Positions 27,641 through 37,361 of a stretch of DNA of 64,000 bases are shown piece by piece. A model generated the notes under the pieces. That model was given only the letters and a program-made list of their open reading frames with translations. It did no database searches and was not told the DNA's origin. Positions within the stretch are counted from its first letter, which is position 1. Every line of letters starts with the position of its first letter. The stretch covers positions 806,001-870,000 of the forward strand of contig OY970336.1 in assembly GCA_963717455.1 (NCBI GenBank), written 5' to 3'. The DNA is from Bog-473 sp963717455 (GTDB taxonomy: Bacteria > Actinomycetota > Acidimicrobiia > Acidimicrobiales > RAAP-2). The translations under genes and the position numbers were made by a program.

Positions 27641-29260
27641 GGAGCGTGGGTCAGAACCCGCCAGTGACGCCCAAGGACTGATCGACCCTTTCCCGGGGTG
27701 GGAGGCGACCGTCGATTCGCGATTCTCCTGCGGTTTTGGGAGAATTTGCCCATGGCGAACGATCGGGTCGGCGACAAGCTCTTCGAGGTGGAAGGGCAGC
27801 CGGTCGGGCGCCCCGAGAAGGTCCCGGCCGGGGTGAATAAGCGCTTCCGCCACTACGACCAGTCCCAGTCCTTCCTCCTCCCACCCTCCCTCGAAGACTG
27901 GCTACCCGAGAACCACGAGGCCCGGTTCATCTCTGAGGTGGTCGAGGACATGTTGGACCTCTCGGTCATCTACGACTCCTACACCGAGGCGGTGGGTGCG
28001 CCGCCCTATGACCCGACGATGATGTGCAAGCTGCTGCTCTTCGCCTACTCGACCGGGGTCACCAGTTCGCGGGAGATGGAGCGGCGCTGCCATGTCGACG
28101 TGGCCTTCCGCTGGCTGAGTGCCAACACGGCTCCGGACTACCGCTCCATCTCTCGGTTCCGGCGTCGCCACCTGGGCGCCATCGATGCCCTCTTCGTCCA
28201 GGTGCTCGCCCTGTGCGCACAAGCGGGACTGGTGCGCCTTGGCCGCGTCGCCCTCGATGGCACCAAGCTGCGGGCCTCGGCGAGTAAGCACAAGGCCATG
28301 AGCCATGACCGGATGGGACCGCGGATCGTTGAGCTCGAGGCCCAGGTGGCGGCCATGCTGGCCGAGGCCGAGGCCACCGACGCGGCCGAAGACGAAGCGT
28401 TCGGTGAGGACCGCCGCGGTGACGAGCTCCCGCCCGAGTTGGCCACCAAGGAGGGTCGCCTGGCCAAGCTGCGCGCGGCCAAGGAGGCCATAGAAGCCGA
28501 GGCGAGGGACAAGGCCGCCACAAAAGCCCAGCACAAGGCCACAGGGCACGGCGCCTCCGAGCACGAGGCCCGGGCCGCCGGTGACGACGCGGCAGCGAGA
28601 GCCAAGCCCGATGGGCGGGCCCAGCGCAACTTCACCGACCCCGAGTCACGGATGATGAAGACGACCGACGGATTCCACTACGCCTTCAACGCCCAGGCCG
28701 TGGTCGACGAGGAGGCCCAGGTGGTCCTGGCCCACTCGGTGTCCAACCAGGCCGCCGACGCCCCGCACCTCATCGAGATGATCGAGGCCACCGAAGTCAA
28801 CCTCGGCGCCGCGGACATCGACGAGAACCCCGACACGCTCATCGCCGACGCCGGCTACTTCTCAGAGGCGAACGTGAACGATGCCACCGACGCCGGCGTC
28901 GACGTGTTGATCGCCACCGGGCGCATCAGACATGACGATCGGGTGTCGCCCGCACCGAGGGGTCCTATCCCAAGAGACGCCACGGTGAAGGAGAAGATGG
29001 CACGCCGGCTGCGCACCAAGGCGGGACGGGCCGACTACGCCAGACGCAAGGCCATCGTCGAGCCGGTCTTCGGACAAATGAAGGTCCGACAACGCGCCGG
29101 GTTCCTCCGTCTACGCGGCCTTGAGGGTGCACAAGGTGAGTGGGCCCTGCACGTGCTCTGCCACAACTTGAGAAAGTTGGCCCAGGCGGGCGCATAGGGA
29201 GGGATCCACCGACGTCGGATGCAGCCGTCACTCATCCGCCAGAGGCCACCGGGACCCATT
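27641..29260 (+). mobile_element. IS1182-family element, ends approximate
   Basis: The transposase at 27752 is flanked by a possible imperfect inverted end (TGGGTC at 27647 and GACCCA at 29253-29258, with shared GTGACG further in). No target duplication was found, so boundaries are uncertain by tens of bases. It disrupted a cold-shock gene on its left side. Confidence 0.5.
27752..29197 (+). CDS. IS1182-family transposase
   Basis: The full-length protein (481 residues from ATG 27752) has an N-terminal DUF772-like helical domain (RFISEVVEDMLDLSVIYDSY, MMCKLLLFAYSTG), a first catalytic Asp in RVALDGTKL, a coiled Ala/Glu-rich insertion (residues about 190-270), a second Asp in IADAGYFSEAN and the Glu in ARRKAIVEPVFGQMK. 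The gene is intact. The frame is also open upstream to 27698. Confidence 0.92.
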   Translation: MANDRVGDKLFEVEGQPVGRPEKVPAGVNKRFRHYDQSQSFLLPPSLEDWLPENHEARFISEVVEDMLDLSVIYDSYTEAVGAPPYDPTMMCKLLLFAYSTGVTSSREMERRCHVDVAFRWLSANTAPDYRSISRFRRRHLGAIDALFVQVLALCAQAGLVRLGRVALDGTKLRASASKHKAMSHDRMGPRIVELEAQVAAMLAEAEATDAAEDEAFGEDRRGDELPPELATKEGRLAKLRAAKEAIEAEARDKAATKAQHKATGHGASEHEARAAGDDAAARAKPDGRAQRNFTDPESRMMKTTDGFHYAFNAQAVVDEEAQVVLAHSVSNQAADAPHLIEMIEATEVNLGAADIDENPDTLIADAGYFSEANVNDATDAGVDVLIATGRIRHDDRVSPAPRGPIPRDATVKEKMARRLRTKAGRADYARRKAIVEPVFGQMKVRQRAGFLRLRGLEGAQGEWALHVLCHNLRKLAQAGA

Positions 29261-29489
29261 TGTGATGCCGAAGCCGGCCCGTGAGCGACCGGACCTCAGA
29301 TCTCAGGCGTCAGACCGATCCCGTTGGCCGATTCCGACTCACGCTCCTAGACGGTCGGAAGCGGTGATCGCTCCCCAGCCTTCATCACTGTGCCAACGAG
29401 CGACGGTTCCGAGCGACACCAACAGGGATCGTATGCCCGACCCCGGACTGCCCCGATCGCACCGGTTAGATGGCTCACTTCCCACAAGG

Positions 29490-30224
29490 TCAATCTCTGG
29501 TCGCCATGTGATGCACCAAGCGCTCCGCTGCCACCGACTGAACGGAGAAGCCCGCGGTTGCAAAGCCAGCCTCAAACTCACTTGGAGTCCGGCGCCGCTC
29601 GACCACGTCGAAGGCCTGCCCTTTGATGCTGCGCATCTCGACGTCGGGTTCGGAATCTCGGGCCGCACCTTCGGCAACGAAGAACGGGGCGCCTGGGCGG
29701 AGAGCGTCGTGGAGCGATGCGAGCAAGTTCGGCAATATCGCGTCGGGGACGTGCTCCAAGAAGAAGAAGGCGACGGCCGAGTCCCATAGCTGTGTCGGCT
29801 CCCAGTGCCACAGATCCACGATCTCGAAGTGAACTTGTGAGGCACGAACACCCACGCGTGCTGAGGCGATCTCCAGGGCCTCGGGCGCGGCATCAAGTGC
29901 CCAAAGACGATCCACTCCCTTGATGACCCGCTCGGTCCAGTAACCCGTACCGGCGCCAAGTTCGACGCACTCGCCGTGAATGGGCGCTGTGGTGAGCGCC
30001 AACTCGATCTTGGCAAGGTCGGCGAGCCACTGAGCGTTCAGCTCCGCGCCGCGGTCGTAGTCGCCCGCGCAGTCATAGGCGTCGTCGTACCAAGACGCAC
30101 GGGCACGGTAGTAGTCGATCTGATCTGCGCCGACAGAATCGAGGACATCAGGTCGTAACAGGTCAAGCGTCCGCTTCGTCCGAGTCCTGGGCGAGTGACC
30201 GCGTGTGGGATGCGCTGGCGCCAT
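29490..30224 (-). CDS. class I SAM-dependent methyltransferase
   Basis: The 244-residue enzyme starts at ATG 30224. It has YYRARASWYDDAYDCAG, SAM motif I CVELGAGTGYWTERVI and the acidic turn ALDAAPEALEIA, and it is a paralogue of the enzyme at 10569. A C-terminal segment SEFEAGFATAGFSVQSVAAE resembles small-molecule O-methyltransferases. The substrate is unknown. Confidence 0.85.
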   Translation of the reverse strand: MAPAHPTRGHSPRTRTKRTLDLLRPDVLDSVGADQIDYYRARASWYDDAYDCAGDYDRGAELNAQWLADLAKIELALTTAPIHGECVELGAGTGYWTERVIKGVDRLWALDAAPEALEIASARVGVRASQVHFEIVDLWHWEPTQLWDSAVAFFFLEHVPDAILPNLLASLHDALRPGAPFFVAEGAARDSEPDVEMRSIKGQAFDVVERRRTPSEFEAGFATAGFSVQSVAAERLVHHMATRD

Positions 30225-30440
30225 GGCAACCATCCTTTCGGTCGCGGACCCAGCCTGCAACGGCGGCGCCCGGGAGGAGCCGTACCCGGAATAGCCCCGA
30301 ACGCATCAGGACGGTGGGACACGGCGCGGCGCGAATCGGGCGGGTGACCCTCCTTCTGTGACAGGATCTGCCGGCGCAAGGGTGCTCGATCTGCGTCGGG
30401 CGGTCAATGATCGGTCTTAGTCGGTCACGAGGAGGGACTT

Positions 30441-31061
30441 GTGGAACTTGAAGTCGTTGGTGCTGGCGTCGGCCGAACGGGGACACATTCGCTCAAGCTG
30501 GCGCTTGAGCAGCTCCTCGATGCCCCGTGTCACCACATGCTCGAGATACTCGGGGACCCCGAGCAAATCCCAGCCTGGATCGACGCCATTGAAGGTCGCC
30601 CGGTCGACTGGTCAGGAATGTTGGCGCGCTATGGGGCGATCGTCGACTGGCCCGGTGCGGCGTTCTGGAGAGAGTTGTCTCAAGCCAACCCGGATGCGCT
30701 TGTTTTGCTGTCGGTTCGTGATCCCGAGGAGTGGTACCGCAGCGCCTCGAACACGATCTTCTTGACCTTCGACAACATGCCACCGGAGGTCGCGCCCTGG
30801 ATGGACGCGGTGCGCAAGCTCCTGCGGGACCGATTCAGCGACCGCTTGGACGACCCGGCGGCCATGATCGATGCCTATGTTCGCCACAACGACGCCGTGC
30901 GTGCCGAAGTACCGGCGAGCCGACTGCTCGAATGGAATCTCGGCGACGGCTGGGATCCAATCTGTGAACGGCTCGGGCTGCCAGTTCCCGCCGAACCATT
31001 CCCCGTCACGAACTCGACGGACGAGTTCCGCGAGATGGTCGGTATCCCACCTGTAGCCTGA
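30441..31061 (+). CDS. sulfotransferase-family protein
   Basis: The 206-residue protein has the PAPS-binding loop GVGRTGTHSLKLAL at the N-terminus and the 3'-phosphate motif LSVRDPEEWYRSA. It belongs to the small bacterial family annotated as sulfotransferase, whose acceptor substrate is unknown. The start is GTG 30441 with GGAGGG ten bases upstream. Confidence 0.88.
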   Translation: MELEVVGAGVGRTGTHSLKLALEQLLDAPCHHMLEILGDPEQIPAWIDAIEGRPVDWSGMLARYGAIVDWPGAAFWRELSQANPDALVLLSVRDPEEWYRSASNTIFLTFDNMPPEVAPWMDAVRKLLRDRFSDRLDDPAAMIDAYVRHNDAVRAEVPASRLLEWNLGDGWDPICERLGLPVPAEPFPVTNSTDEFREMVGIPPVA

Positions 31062-31163
31062 GGTCAACGATCGAGAAGCATCCCCTGGCAGCCCATCCGG
31101 GAAGCAGCCGATCCAGAACTGCCCAGGGTCCCCGTTCGCCGGCATCGAGAGGTAGTCCGATAC

Positions 31164-31680
31164 CTACGGAACACCTGACTCTCCTTGGACGGGCCTCAAG
31201 GCAACACGGGCGGTATAGACCCCCCATTCAAGGGTAACGATAACGGGGCCAACGCGTCGGAGAGCCGAAAGCACAAAGCCGTCCTCTCCGAGAACGTCGG
31301 CCACGATCTCATCGATTCCTCTCGCGTGCAGACGCGACCAGACGGATGAGTAGCTCGTTTCCGATGCCTCGTCGTTGCCAGCCGTCCTCCACCAGGACGC
31401 CTAGTTCGTGGTCACAGCCTGATCTGGCCAAAGTGGCCATCCCCACGCATCGGGCATCTGACCATGCGGTGAGGGTTTCATGACCCGGGGTGGCGACGAG
31501 ATGCCGAACGTACGCTGTCCCGTCAGTGATTCCGTGAAACCGGTGAAACAGCGATGAAGGCGAGCATCGTCCCACCATTTCGAGAAGATCACGCAGCTGA
31601 CCGGGCGAGAGAGCACGAATGTGCAGTTGAGAGCTTGGACTCTGTGCCGCCATCGACAACCTGATCGACCTTGTAGCCAT
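31164..31680 (-). pseudogene. GNAT-family acetyltransferase, frameshifted
   Basis: From ATG 31680 the frame gives LHIRALSPGQLRDLLEMVG, GHETLTAWSD and the acetyl-CoA-binding motif VEDGWQRRGIGNELLIRLVA. It then ends at 31309 after ARERNR. The next frame continues IDEIVADVLGEDGFVLSALR and VIVTLEWGVYTARVAL and stops at 31164. One base is missing or extra near 31315-31330. It is the second frameshifted GNAT in the window. Confidence 0.75.
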
Positions 31681-32058
31681 GATGATCACCTCGGGCATTT
31701 GGTACGGATGCAACGGCCTCCAGGATTGCGTCGGGCCCATTTGGTTCGGTCCTCAAGGTGCTGCGGAGCACCACTCGACCTCAATGCAGTCACATCGAGC
31801 AATCAGCAGCGAATGATTGCTTGTTTCGTCGACCGAGTATGAGACGGCTGCCCGACCACGTCTGGCGAAAATCAGACAACTCAGTTGGTGGCTTCCGCTG
31901 TTCAGGGCGACGGCCTGACCCCCGCCCCATACCGCCGGTAGCAGGACGTTATCTGGTGCGCTCTAGTCTGGGCCGAAAGATCTGCAGGACAATCGGAGTG
32001 CCGAATCGCGAGACTCATCAATTGGCGATGCCGGCAAAGGCATCTCGCTGAGCTGAGG
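31681..32058. other. intergenic, nothing recognised
   Basis: Neither strand shows a recognisable coding frame or RNA. Confidence 0.4.
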
Positions 32059-32583
32059 TTAGAACCTGAAGCGAGTCAGCCCGCCCGGCTCAGAGCCCAA
32101 TGTCACGGTCACCGAATGTGGCTTGATGCGATAGACGTACCACGGGGGTGGTCCCTGTGACGGCGCGTTGAACGGGGCGGTGATACCTGTCCGGGTCTCA
32201 TCGAGTTCGGCGGGCCACCCCTGGTCCGCCCAAGCCCTGGCAAGGCGCGTGAGCGTGGCCGGGTCAGTCTCCCGCTGTGCTTCACCTTCGGCGACGACGT
32301 CAGCATTTAGAATCGAGACCGCGATCGAGCAGCGCGGATCGCGAGCGACGTTGCGGCCCTTCCGAGTACCCGATCCGGTCTGGAACCAGAAGCTCCCGTC
32401 GAGCCAGAGCGCACCGACCGCAGTCACGTGGGGGCTCCCGTCCCCGTTCACCGTCGAAAGCCACGTCGTGCGAGCGTTGTGGGCGTCTGGAGCCGGCGGC
32501 GATCCGGCATCGAGCTGTTCGAGGACGTTCCCCCAGTTCACCGGGGGCAGTCCATCCGTCGCGCCCAAGTTGATGATCTCCAT
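32059..32583 (-). CDS. pyridoxamine 5'-phosphate oxidase-like flavoprotein
   Basis: The 174-residue protein has the split-barrel FMN-binding fold: TTWLSTVNGDGSPHVTAVGA, then FWFQTGSGTRKGRNVARDPR and CSIAVSILNADVVAEGEAQR. Family members bind FMN, F420 or haem and often act as F420-dependent reductases in actinomycetes. An IS3 remnant lies just upstream (32635 onward), leaving only 50 bases for a promoter. Confidence 0.85.
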   Translation of the reverse strand: MEIINLGATDGLPPVNWGNVLEQLDAGSPPAPDAHNARTTWLSTVNGDGSPHVTAVGALWLDGSFWFQTGSGTRKGRNVARDPRCSIAVSILNADVVAEGEAQRETDPATLTRLARAWADQGWPAELDETRTGITAPFNAPSQGPPPWYVYRIKPHSVTVTLGSEPGGLTRFRF

Positions 32584-32634
32584 TGCGTCTCCCTTCTGGT
32601 AATCCGGCGATCCTGCTCAGGATCATGTCCTCCA

Positions 32635-33291
32635 TCAGAGCTGCTGCGTAATCGGTGGAAGATCGCTTCGTGGAAATCGGACGGCCAGCTCCCGGAGGCC
32701 CAGGCGCCACTTCTTGCGCGAGTGCACTCCGACCAGGTCGAGCTCGGCCATGAGACGGGCCACGCGTTTGCGCCCGACCCGGGTGCCAGCCCGACGGAGC
32801 TGGCCGTGGACCCGAGGTGCTCCATAGGTGCACCTCGAGCGCCGGTAGATGTCTCGGATGGTGTCGGCCAGATAGGCGTCGTCGACACAGGGGACGATGG
32901 AGCTCGGCTGGCCCAGGCGAAGCAGCCGCTGCGTGAGACCCTCGCCACCCGGCACAGTGCTTTGACCGGGTATTGGTCTCGGTGAGCGGAGACGAAGCGG
33001 AAGCGGCTCAGTGGTTCGTCTCCTTGGCGAAAAAAAACCCGACGCCTTGAGCAAGATCTCACGGTCCATCTTCAGCTCGGCGTTCTCCTTGCGGAGACGC
33101 TTGAGCTCAGCGAGCGCGGACTCACTCAAGGACTCGGGGTCTTGTCCTCGAGCTCTTGTTTTGTCCTTGGCCTTGAGCCAGTTGCACAGCGTCTGGTCGG
33201 GGATCCCCAGTCCCACCGCCACCTGGCGGATGGAGCGATCACCTCGGCGTGCCAGCTCACACGCTTCCCGGCGGAACTCCTCCGGATACAT
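32635..33291 (-). pseudogene. IS3-family transposase remnant (OrfA plus part of OrfB)
   Basis: OrfA begins at ATG 33291 (MYPEEFRREACELARRGDRS) with its HTH and leucine-zipper-like tail (ALAELKRLRKENAELKMDRE). A T8 run near 33041 lies at the OrfA/OrfB junction. The next pieces of OrfB (FRFVSAHRDQYPVKALCRVA; then YLADTIRDIYRRSRCTYGAP) sit in different frames. OrfB ends before its DDE catalytic domain, so the element is dead. A likely left end (TTGACCCGCTCTCGTGGACA) lies near 33342-33361. Confidence 0.8.
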
Positions 33292-33423
33292 CGACAGACG
33301 ACCCACTGCGGACTCCTTCCTCTGGGTCTTCCCCAGAATGAGGTGTCCACGAGAGCGGGTCAACTCCAGCGAAAGGGGGCACGCCTCTGCCTCCCTCGGT
33401 TTCGGCACTTATCGCCTGATCTA

Positions 33424-34758
33424 TCAACCCGCCAAGGCGAAGAGGTTCCAGGTTCCTGGCACACCCTTCAGCTCGTGTTCGCCGCGATCCTGAAATTCGA
33501 TGCCCGAGCCCACCACGAGGTCCTTGACGGTGCCCGAGACAAGAACCTCGCTGGGTGAGGCCAAAGAACCGACCCGAGCGGCGATGTGAACGGCGAGGCC
33601 GCCGAGATCTTTGCCTCTCACCTCGCACTCACCGGTGTGGAGACCCACGCGTAGCTCGATACCGAGGGCTCGGGTGGCGTGGATGATCGCTTGGCCACAA
33701 CGGATGGCTCGAGCCGGACCATCGAATGAAGCGACGAAGCCGTCTCCCGTCGTGTTGACCTCTCGACCCCGGAAGATCCGCAGTTGTTCGCGGACAATTT
33801 GATCATGGCGATCCAACAGGGACCGCCACCGTTGATCACCCAGCGAGGCTGCACGTTCGGTTGATCCGACGATATCGGTGAAGAGTACAGAGACAAGCAC
33901 CCGGTCGATATCGGTTGCCGGTCTCGTCCCCGTCAAGAACTCGGCCACTTCGTCGAAGATCACGTCCCGCTGGCTGAAGATCAACATGTCGTGGCCCGGC
34001 AGCGCGACGAACTTGGATCCCTCAATGTGCTCGGCCACATAACGCCCATGAGCAATGGGCAGAAAGCTTGGATTGTCGGCGCTCAGGACCAGCGTGGGCG
34101 CTCGGATGAGCGGGAGCACCGGGCGAACATCGAGGTTCCGAAGCAGGTAGTCGTACTGTGCGGCCGCGGTTCTCGGGGTGACCGACGCCCGGAAGAGCCG
34201 AGCAAGGGCGTCGAGGCGAACTGGGTCTTCCGCACCGGCTGCACCAGCAAGCGAGAGAAACTCCGGCGTACCCCAGTGCGTTCGGAGGAATTCGACGACG
34301 AAATCGAGCGCTTCAGGTGTGAAACCGATCGGATAGTCGTCAGCGATCAAATAGCGGGCAGTGGTATTGCACAGCACCAGGGAATCGACTCGTTCGGGAT
34401 GTGCAGCGGCGTAGAGGATCGTGATCGGGCCACCATCGACCGTCGCGAGAATGGATGACTGCTCGGACCCGACGGCGTCGAGCACGCTCTCGATGTCTTC
34501 CGTCCACTCTTCCCATGTTGGTATGGCGTTACGCGGCACACCGTCAGATGCCCCTGTGCCTCGTCGATCGAGAAAGATCAAGCGGCGTAACGACGCCAGC
34601 CGTCTGAGGAAGTCGGCGATGTCGGGGTTCTCCCACGCCATCTCGACGTGGCTGCCAAGTCCGTTGAAGAAGAGAAGGTCGGAGGGACCCTCTCCGAGGA
34701 CCTGGTAGGCGACGTCAGCATCCCCGACGGCCACATACTTGGTGTCCGGACGGCTCAT
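33424..34758 (-). CDS. alpha/beta-hydrolase fused to class III adenylate cyclase
   Basis: The 444-residue protein has an N-terminal alpha/beta-hydrolase domain (about 1-270; FFNGLGSHVEMAWENP, RRLIFLDRRGTGASDG) and a C-terminal class III cyclase domain (about 285-444). The cyclase keeps its two metal aspartates (LFTDIVGST and TTGDGFVASFDG) and the motif LGGLAVHIAARV. The nucleophile elbow reads ATVDGGP, so the canonical GxSxG serine is missing. The hydrolase part is therefore probably a sensor rather than an esterase. This architecture is common in actinomycetes. Confidence 0.88.
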   Translation of the reverse strand: MSRPDTKYVAVGDADVAYQVLGEGPSDLLFFNGLGSHVEMAWENPDIADFLRRLASLRRLIFLDRRGTGASDGVPRNAIPTWEEWTEDIESVLDAVGSEQSSILATVDGGPITILYAAAHPERVDSLVLCNTTARYLIADDYPIGFTPEALDFVVEFLRTHWGTPEFLSLAGAAGAEDPVRLDALARLFRASVTPRTAAAQYDYLLRNLDVRPVLPLIRAPTLVLSADNPSFLPIAHGRYVAEHIEGSKFVALPGHDMLIFSQRDVIFDEVAEFLTGTRPATDIDRVLVSVLFTDIVGSTERAASLGDQRWRSLLDRHDQIVREQLRIFRGREVNTTGDGFVASFDGPARAIRCGQAIIHATRALGIELRVGLHTGECEVRGKDLGGLAVHIAARVGSLASPSEVLVSGTVKDLVVGSGIEFQDRGEHELKGVPGTWNLFALAG

Positions 34759-34847
34759 GAGGCAAACAGTCTGACCTGCGATGCAGCCCGATGCTGGAAC
34801 TCTTCCTCGCCAAGGCTTCGCGCGCCACGAGCGATACCTCTGGCAGG

Positions 34848-34856
34848 CTTCCGGTT
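34848..34856. repeat. target-site duplication CTTCCGGTT, left copy of IS256 element
   Basis: The 9-mer is repeated at 36322-36330 outside the opposite end, as expected for IS256-family elements (8-9 bp). Confidence 0.85.
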
Positions 34857-36321
34857 AGTTGAGTCCCAGCCAGTGGTGTACGAGCGGGTGAGCTGAAGCA
34901 GCATCCCCCAGACGCGACGATCACCGCGTCAACCTCAAGAAGCAGTTTCCACACAACCACTTGAGGAGGATCACGGTGAACGTCCCCACCACTATCGACG
35001 CGTCGGCCTGGCTGGGCAAGTACCTCGAAGGCGCCGACGGCGACACGAATCTGGCCAGGGCCATGCTGGCCGCCTTCGCCGAGGCCCTGATGTCGGCCGA
35101 GGCCTCGATGCAGTGCAACGCCGGCTATGGCGAGCGCACCGCCGAGCGCGAGAACTCGCGCAACGGGTATCGGCTTCGGCCCTGGGACACGAGGGTCGGC
35201 TCGATCGAGCTGGCGGTGCCCAAGCTGCGCCGGGGCGTCTACAGCCCCGAGTTCTTGCTCCAACCTCGCCGGCGGGCCGAACAGGCCCTGGTGTCGGTGG
35301 TCTGTGCGGCCTACGTGGAAGGAGTGTCCACGCGCCGGGTCGACGACCTGGTCAAGGCCATGGGCATCGACGGGATCTCCAAGTCCGAGGTCTCCCGCAT
35401 GGCCAAAGAGCTCGACAAGGTGGTCACCGAGTTCAAGGAGCGCCCCCTCGACCAGGGCCCCTACCGCTACCTGTGGATCGACGCGCTGACCCAGCGGGTC
35501 CGCGAAGGGGGCCGCGTGGTGAACGTCTCGGCCGTCATCGCCACCGCCGTGGGCGCCGAGGGCCGGCGCGAGATCGTCGGCCTCGACATCGCGACGACCG
35601 AGGACACGGCTGCGTGGACGGCGTTCTTGCGCGCCCTGGTGGCCCGGGGCCTCAGTGGCGTTGAGCTGGTCATCTCCGACGCCCACGGCGGCATCAAGGC
35701 CGCCATCTCCCAGGTCTTCTCCGACGCCTCCTGGCAGCGGTGCCGCACCCATTTCATGGCCAACCTGGCCTCGCGGTGCGCCAAGGGCAACTGGCCCATG
35801 ATCGCCACCTTGGTGCGCTCGATCTTCGAGCAGCCCGACCGCGACACCACCTGGAGCCAGTTGGCCGACGTCACCGACAAGCTGACCCAGGCGGGCTTCT
35901 GTGACGTCGTCACCCACCTGCTCGACGCGGCCGACGACATCTTGGCCTTCAGTGCCTTCCCCACCGAGCACTGGCGACAGATCCGCTCCAACAACCCCCA
36001 GGAGCGACTCAACAAGGAGATCCGCCGGCGCACCGACGTCGTTGGCATCTTCCCCAACCGCGGGGCCGTCATCCGGCTCGTCGGCGCGCTGCTCGCCGAA
36101 CAGACCGACGAGTGGGCCATCACGCGTCGTTACATGAGCGCCGAGTCCCTCAAGGGCCCGCGCACCCTCGTCGCGTCCTCCGAGGACCCGAGGCCGGCCA
36201 TCGATGCCACTCGAAAGGAGGTCGCCGCGAACAGCGCCATATAGAATCAGCGATCAGAGAAGAGGTTGACGCGAGGACCATCGGACCTCACGACCTCGTA
36301 CACCACTCGTTGGGACTTAAC
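34857..36321 (+). mobile_element. complete IS256-family insertion sequence
   Basis: The element is 1465 bp. The left end (GTTGAGTCCCAGCCAGTGGT, then GTACGAG) matches the inverted right end (GTTAAGTCCCAACGAGTGGT, then GTACGAG) over about 27 bases with four mismatches. The perfect 9-bp direct repeat outside both ends marks a recent or well-preserved insertion. Its transposase is intact. Confidence 0.92.
34976..36244 (+). CDS. IS256-family transposase
   Basis: The 422-residue enzyme begins at GTG 34976 after GAGGAGGATCAC. It carries the mutator-type DDE features: YLWIDALTQRVR (first Asp), VELVISDAHGGIKAAI (second Asp), the CxxH segment RCRTHFMANL, and the Glu in NPQERLNKEIRRRTDVVGIF. It is full length and uninterrupted. 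Confidence 0.94.
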   Translation: MNVPTTIDASAWLGKYLEGADGDTNLARAMLAAFAEALMSAEASMQCNAGYGERTAERENSRNGYRLRPWDTRVGSIELAVPKLRRGVYSPEFLLQPRRRAEQALVSVVCAAYVEGVSTRRVDDLVKAMGIDGISKSEVSRMAKELDKVVTEFKERPLDQGPYRYLWIDALTQRVREGGRVVNVSAVIATAVGAEGRREIVGLDIATTEDTAAWTAFLRALVARGLSGVELVISDAHGGIKAAISQVFSDASWQRCRTHFMANLASRCAKGNWPMIATLVRSIFEQPDRDTTWSQLADVTDKLTQAGFCDVVTHLLDAADDILAFSAFPTEHWRQIRSNNPQERLNKEIRRRTDVVGIFPNRGAVIRLVGALLAEQTDEWAITRRYMSAESLKGPRTLVASSEDPRPAIDATRKEVAANSAI

Positions 36322-36330
36322 CTTCCGGTT
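36322..36330. repeat. target-site duplication CTTCCGGTT, right copy
   Basis: Matches 34848-34856. Confidence 0.85.
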
Positions 36331-36496
36331 CAGCGACAGCAGGAACCTGAACCATCCATAAGTGTGAGAAGAGCAGTCGCAGGTGCCGGTTACCGTGCCC
36401 CGCAGGGTGGGTGGAATGCCTGCCCCCGTTGTGCCTGCTTGAGACTTCCTGCAGGCGCTGCGGTTGATCCGTAGCGTTTAGAGGCCTCTGGTGGGA

Positions 36497-37024
36497 TCAC
36501 TCTCGTAGTGCCTGCCGCCGGCATTGCTGGCTGGCTTTCGTGCGAAGAGTGTCCCGTCCGGGCTTCGCCACGGAGTGGCTCAAAAGAGGTTCGAGCACGA
36601 ACAGTCCGAAAGCAGGAGTGGTCGCCGACAGGCCCCGCCGGCTCAACCGGTCGTAGAAGAAGTCGAGGTCCGACCCCTTCAGCTTCTGCAGGTCCTTTGA
36701 CCCCAGTTCTTCGGTGATGGCGGAGGCCATGCGGCGGTTCTCGACCATGGTCTTGGGTGCCCGCCCCCGGGCCTCAATGTGATCGAGCCAGCGTGTGAGA
36801 AGATTTCCGAAGGTCTCCTTGGTCAACGGGATCCGTCCGTGGTCGGCCTCGCTCACCAGACCCGCCGCAGCCCGCTGGGCGTCGCGCTTGGCCCCTCGCA
36901 CCGTCGCCGCTGCATACCGGTAGCGGTGCGTCGCCGGGTCACGCCCGAGGGACACCCCGACCTGCCAAACGCCTGGCGAGCGTTCACGTAGGCTGCCCTT
37001 CACGGACTTCTGCAGAGCGATCAT
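36497..37024 (-). pseudogene. tyrosine-type integrase, catalytic domain lost
   Basis: From ATG 37024 the protein has an N-terminal arm-binding domain (GSLRERSPGVWQVGVSLGRD) and a SAM-like core-binding domain (LLTRWLDHIEARGRAPKTMV, DLDFFYDRLSRRGLSAT). After SAT the sequence is unrelated to integrases and stops after 45 residues. The catalytic R/HxxR/Y domain is gone. It probably integrated the island at the nearby tRNA-Gly or another site. Confidence 0.8.
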
Positions 37025-37361
37025 GGACAGGTTATGGACAAGCCGGTCCGTCGAAATGCAAAAGTCCTGCTGGAGAGGTGCGAGAGCGGCCGAATCGGAC
37101 TCACTGCTAACGCGAGGATCGCCGAATTCTCCGATCGGCCTGTACAGCGGATTTCGGCGAAAGTGCTGCTCAGCGGCTCTTTCTCAGGCGAACACTTGTT
37201 CCCCTGATTGCCGCTGAATGCCGTTCGTTTCGTTCTGCTGTTGAACCAGAGTGGAATCGGGAGGGGGTTCCGAGGGGTGCTCGGCAACTCATTTCCAGTG
37301 AGTCGAAAGAAGGTAATGCAATTGGCTCTGGCCGCGACATTCCCGGTACACAGACGCCGTG
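37025..37361. other. intergenic region between integrase remnant and unknown gene
   Basis: The promoter region of two diverging genes. It contains tandem ATGGACAGGTTATGGACAAG (about 37023-37042), which recalls the TTATGGACA elements at 8011 and 18136. Nothing else was recognised. Confidence 0.4.
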
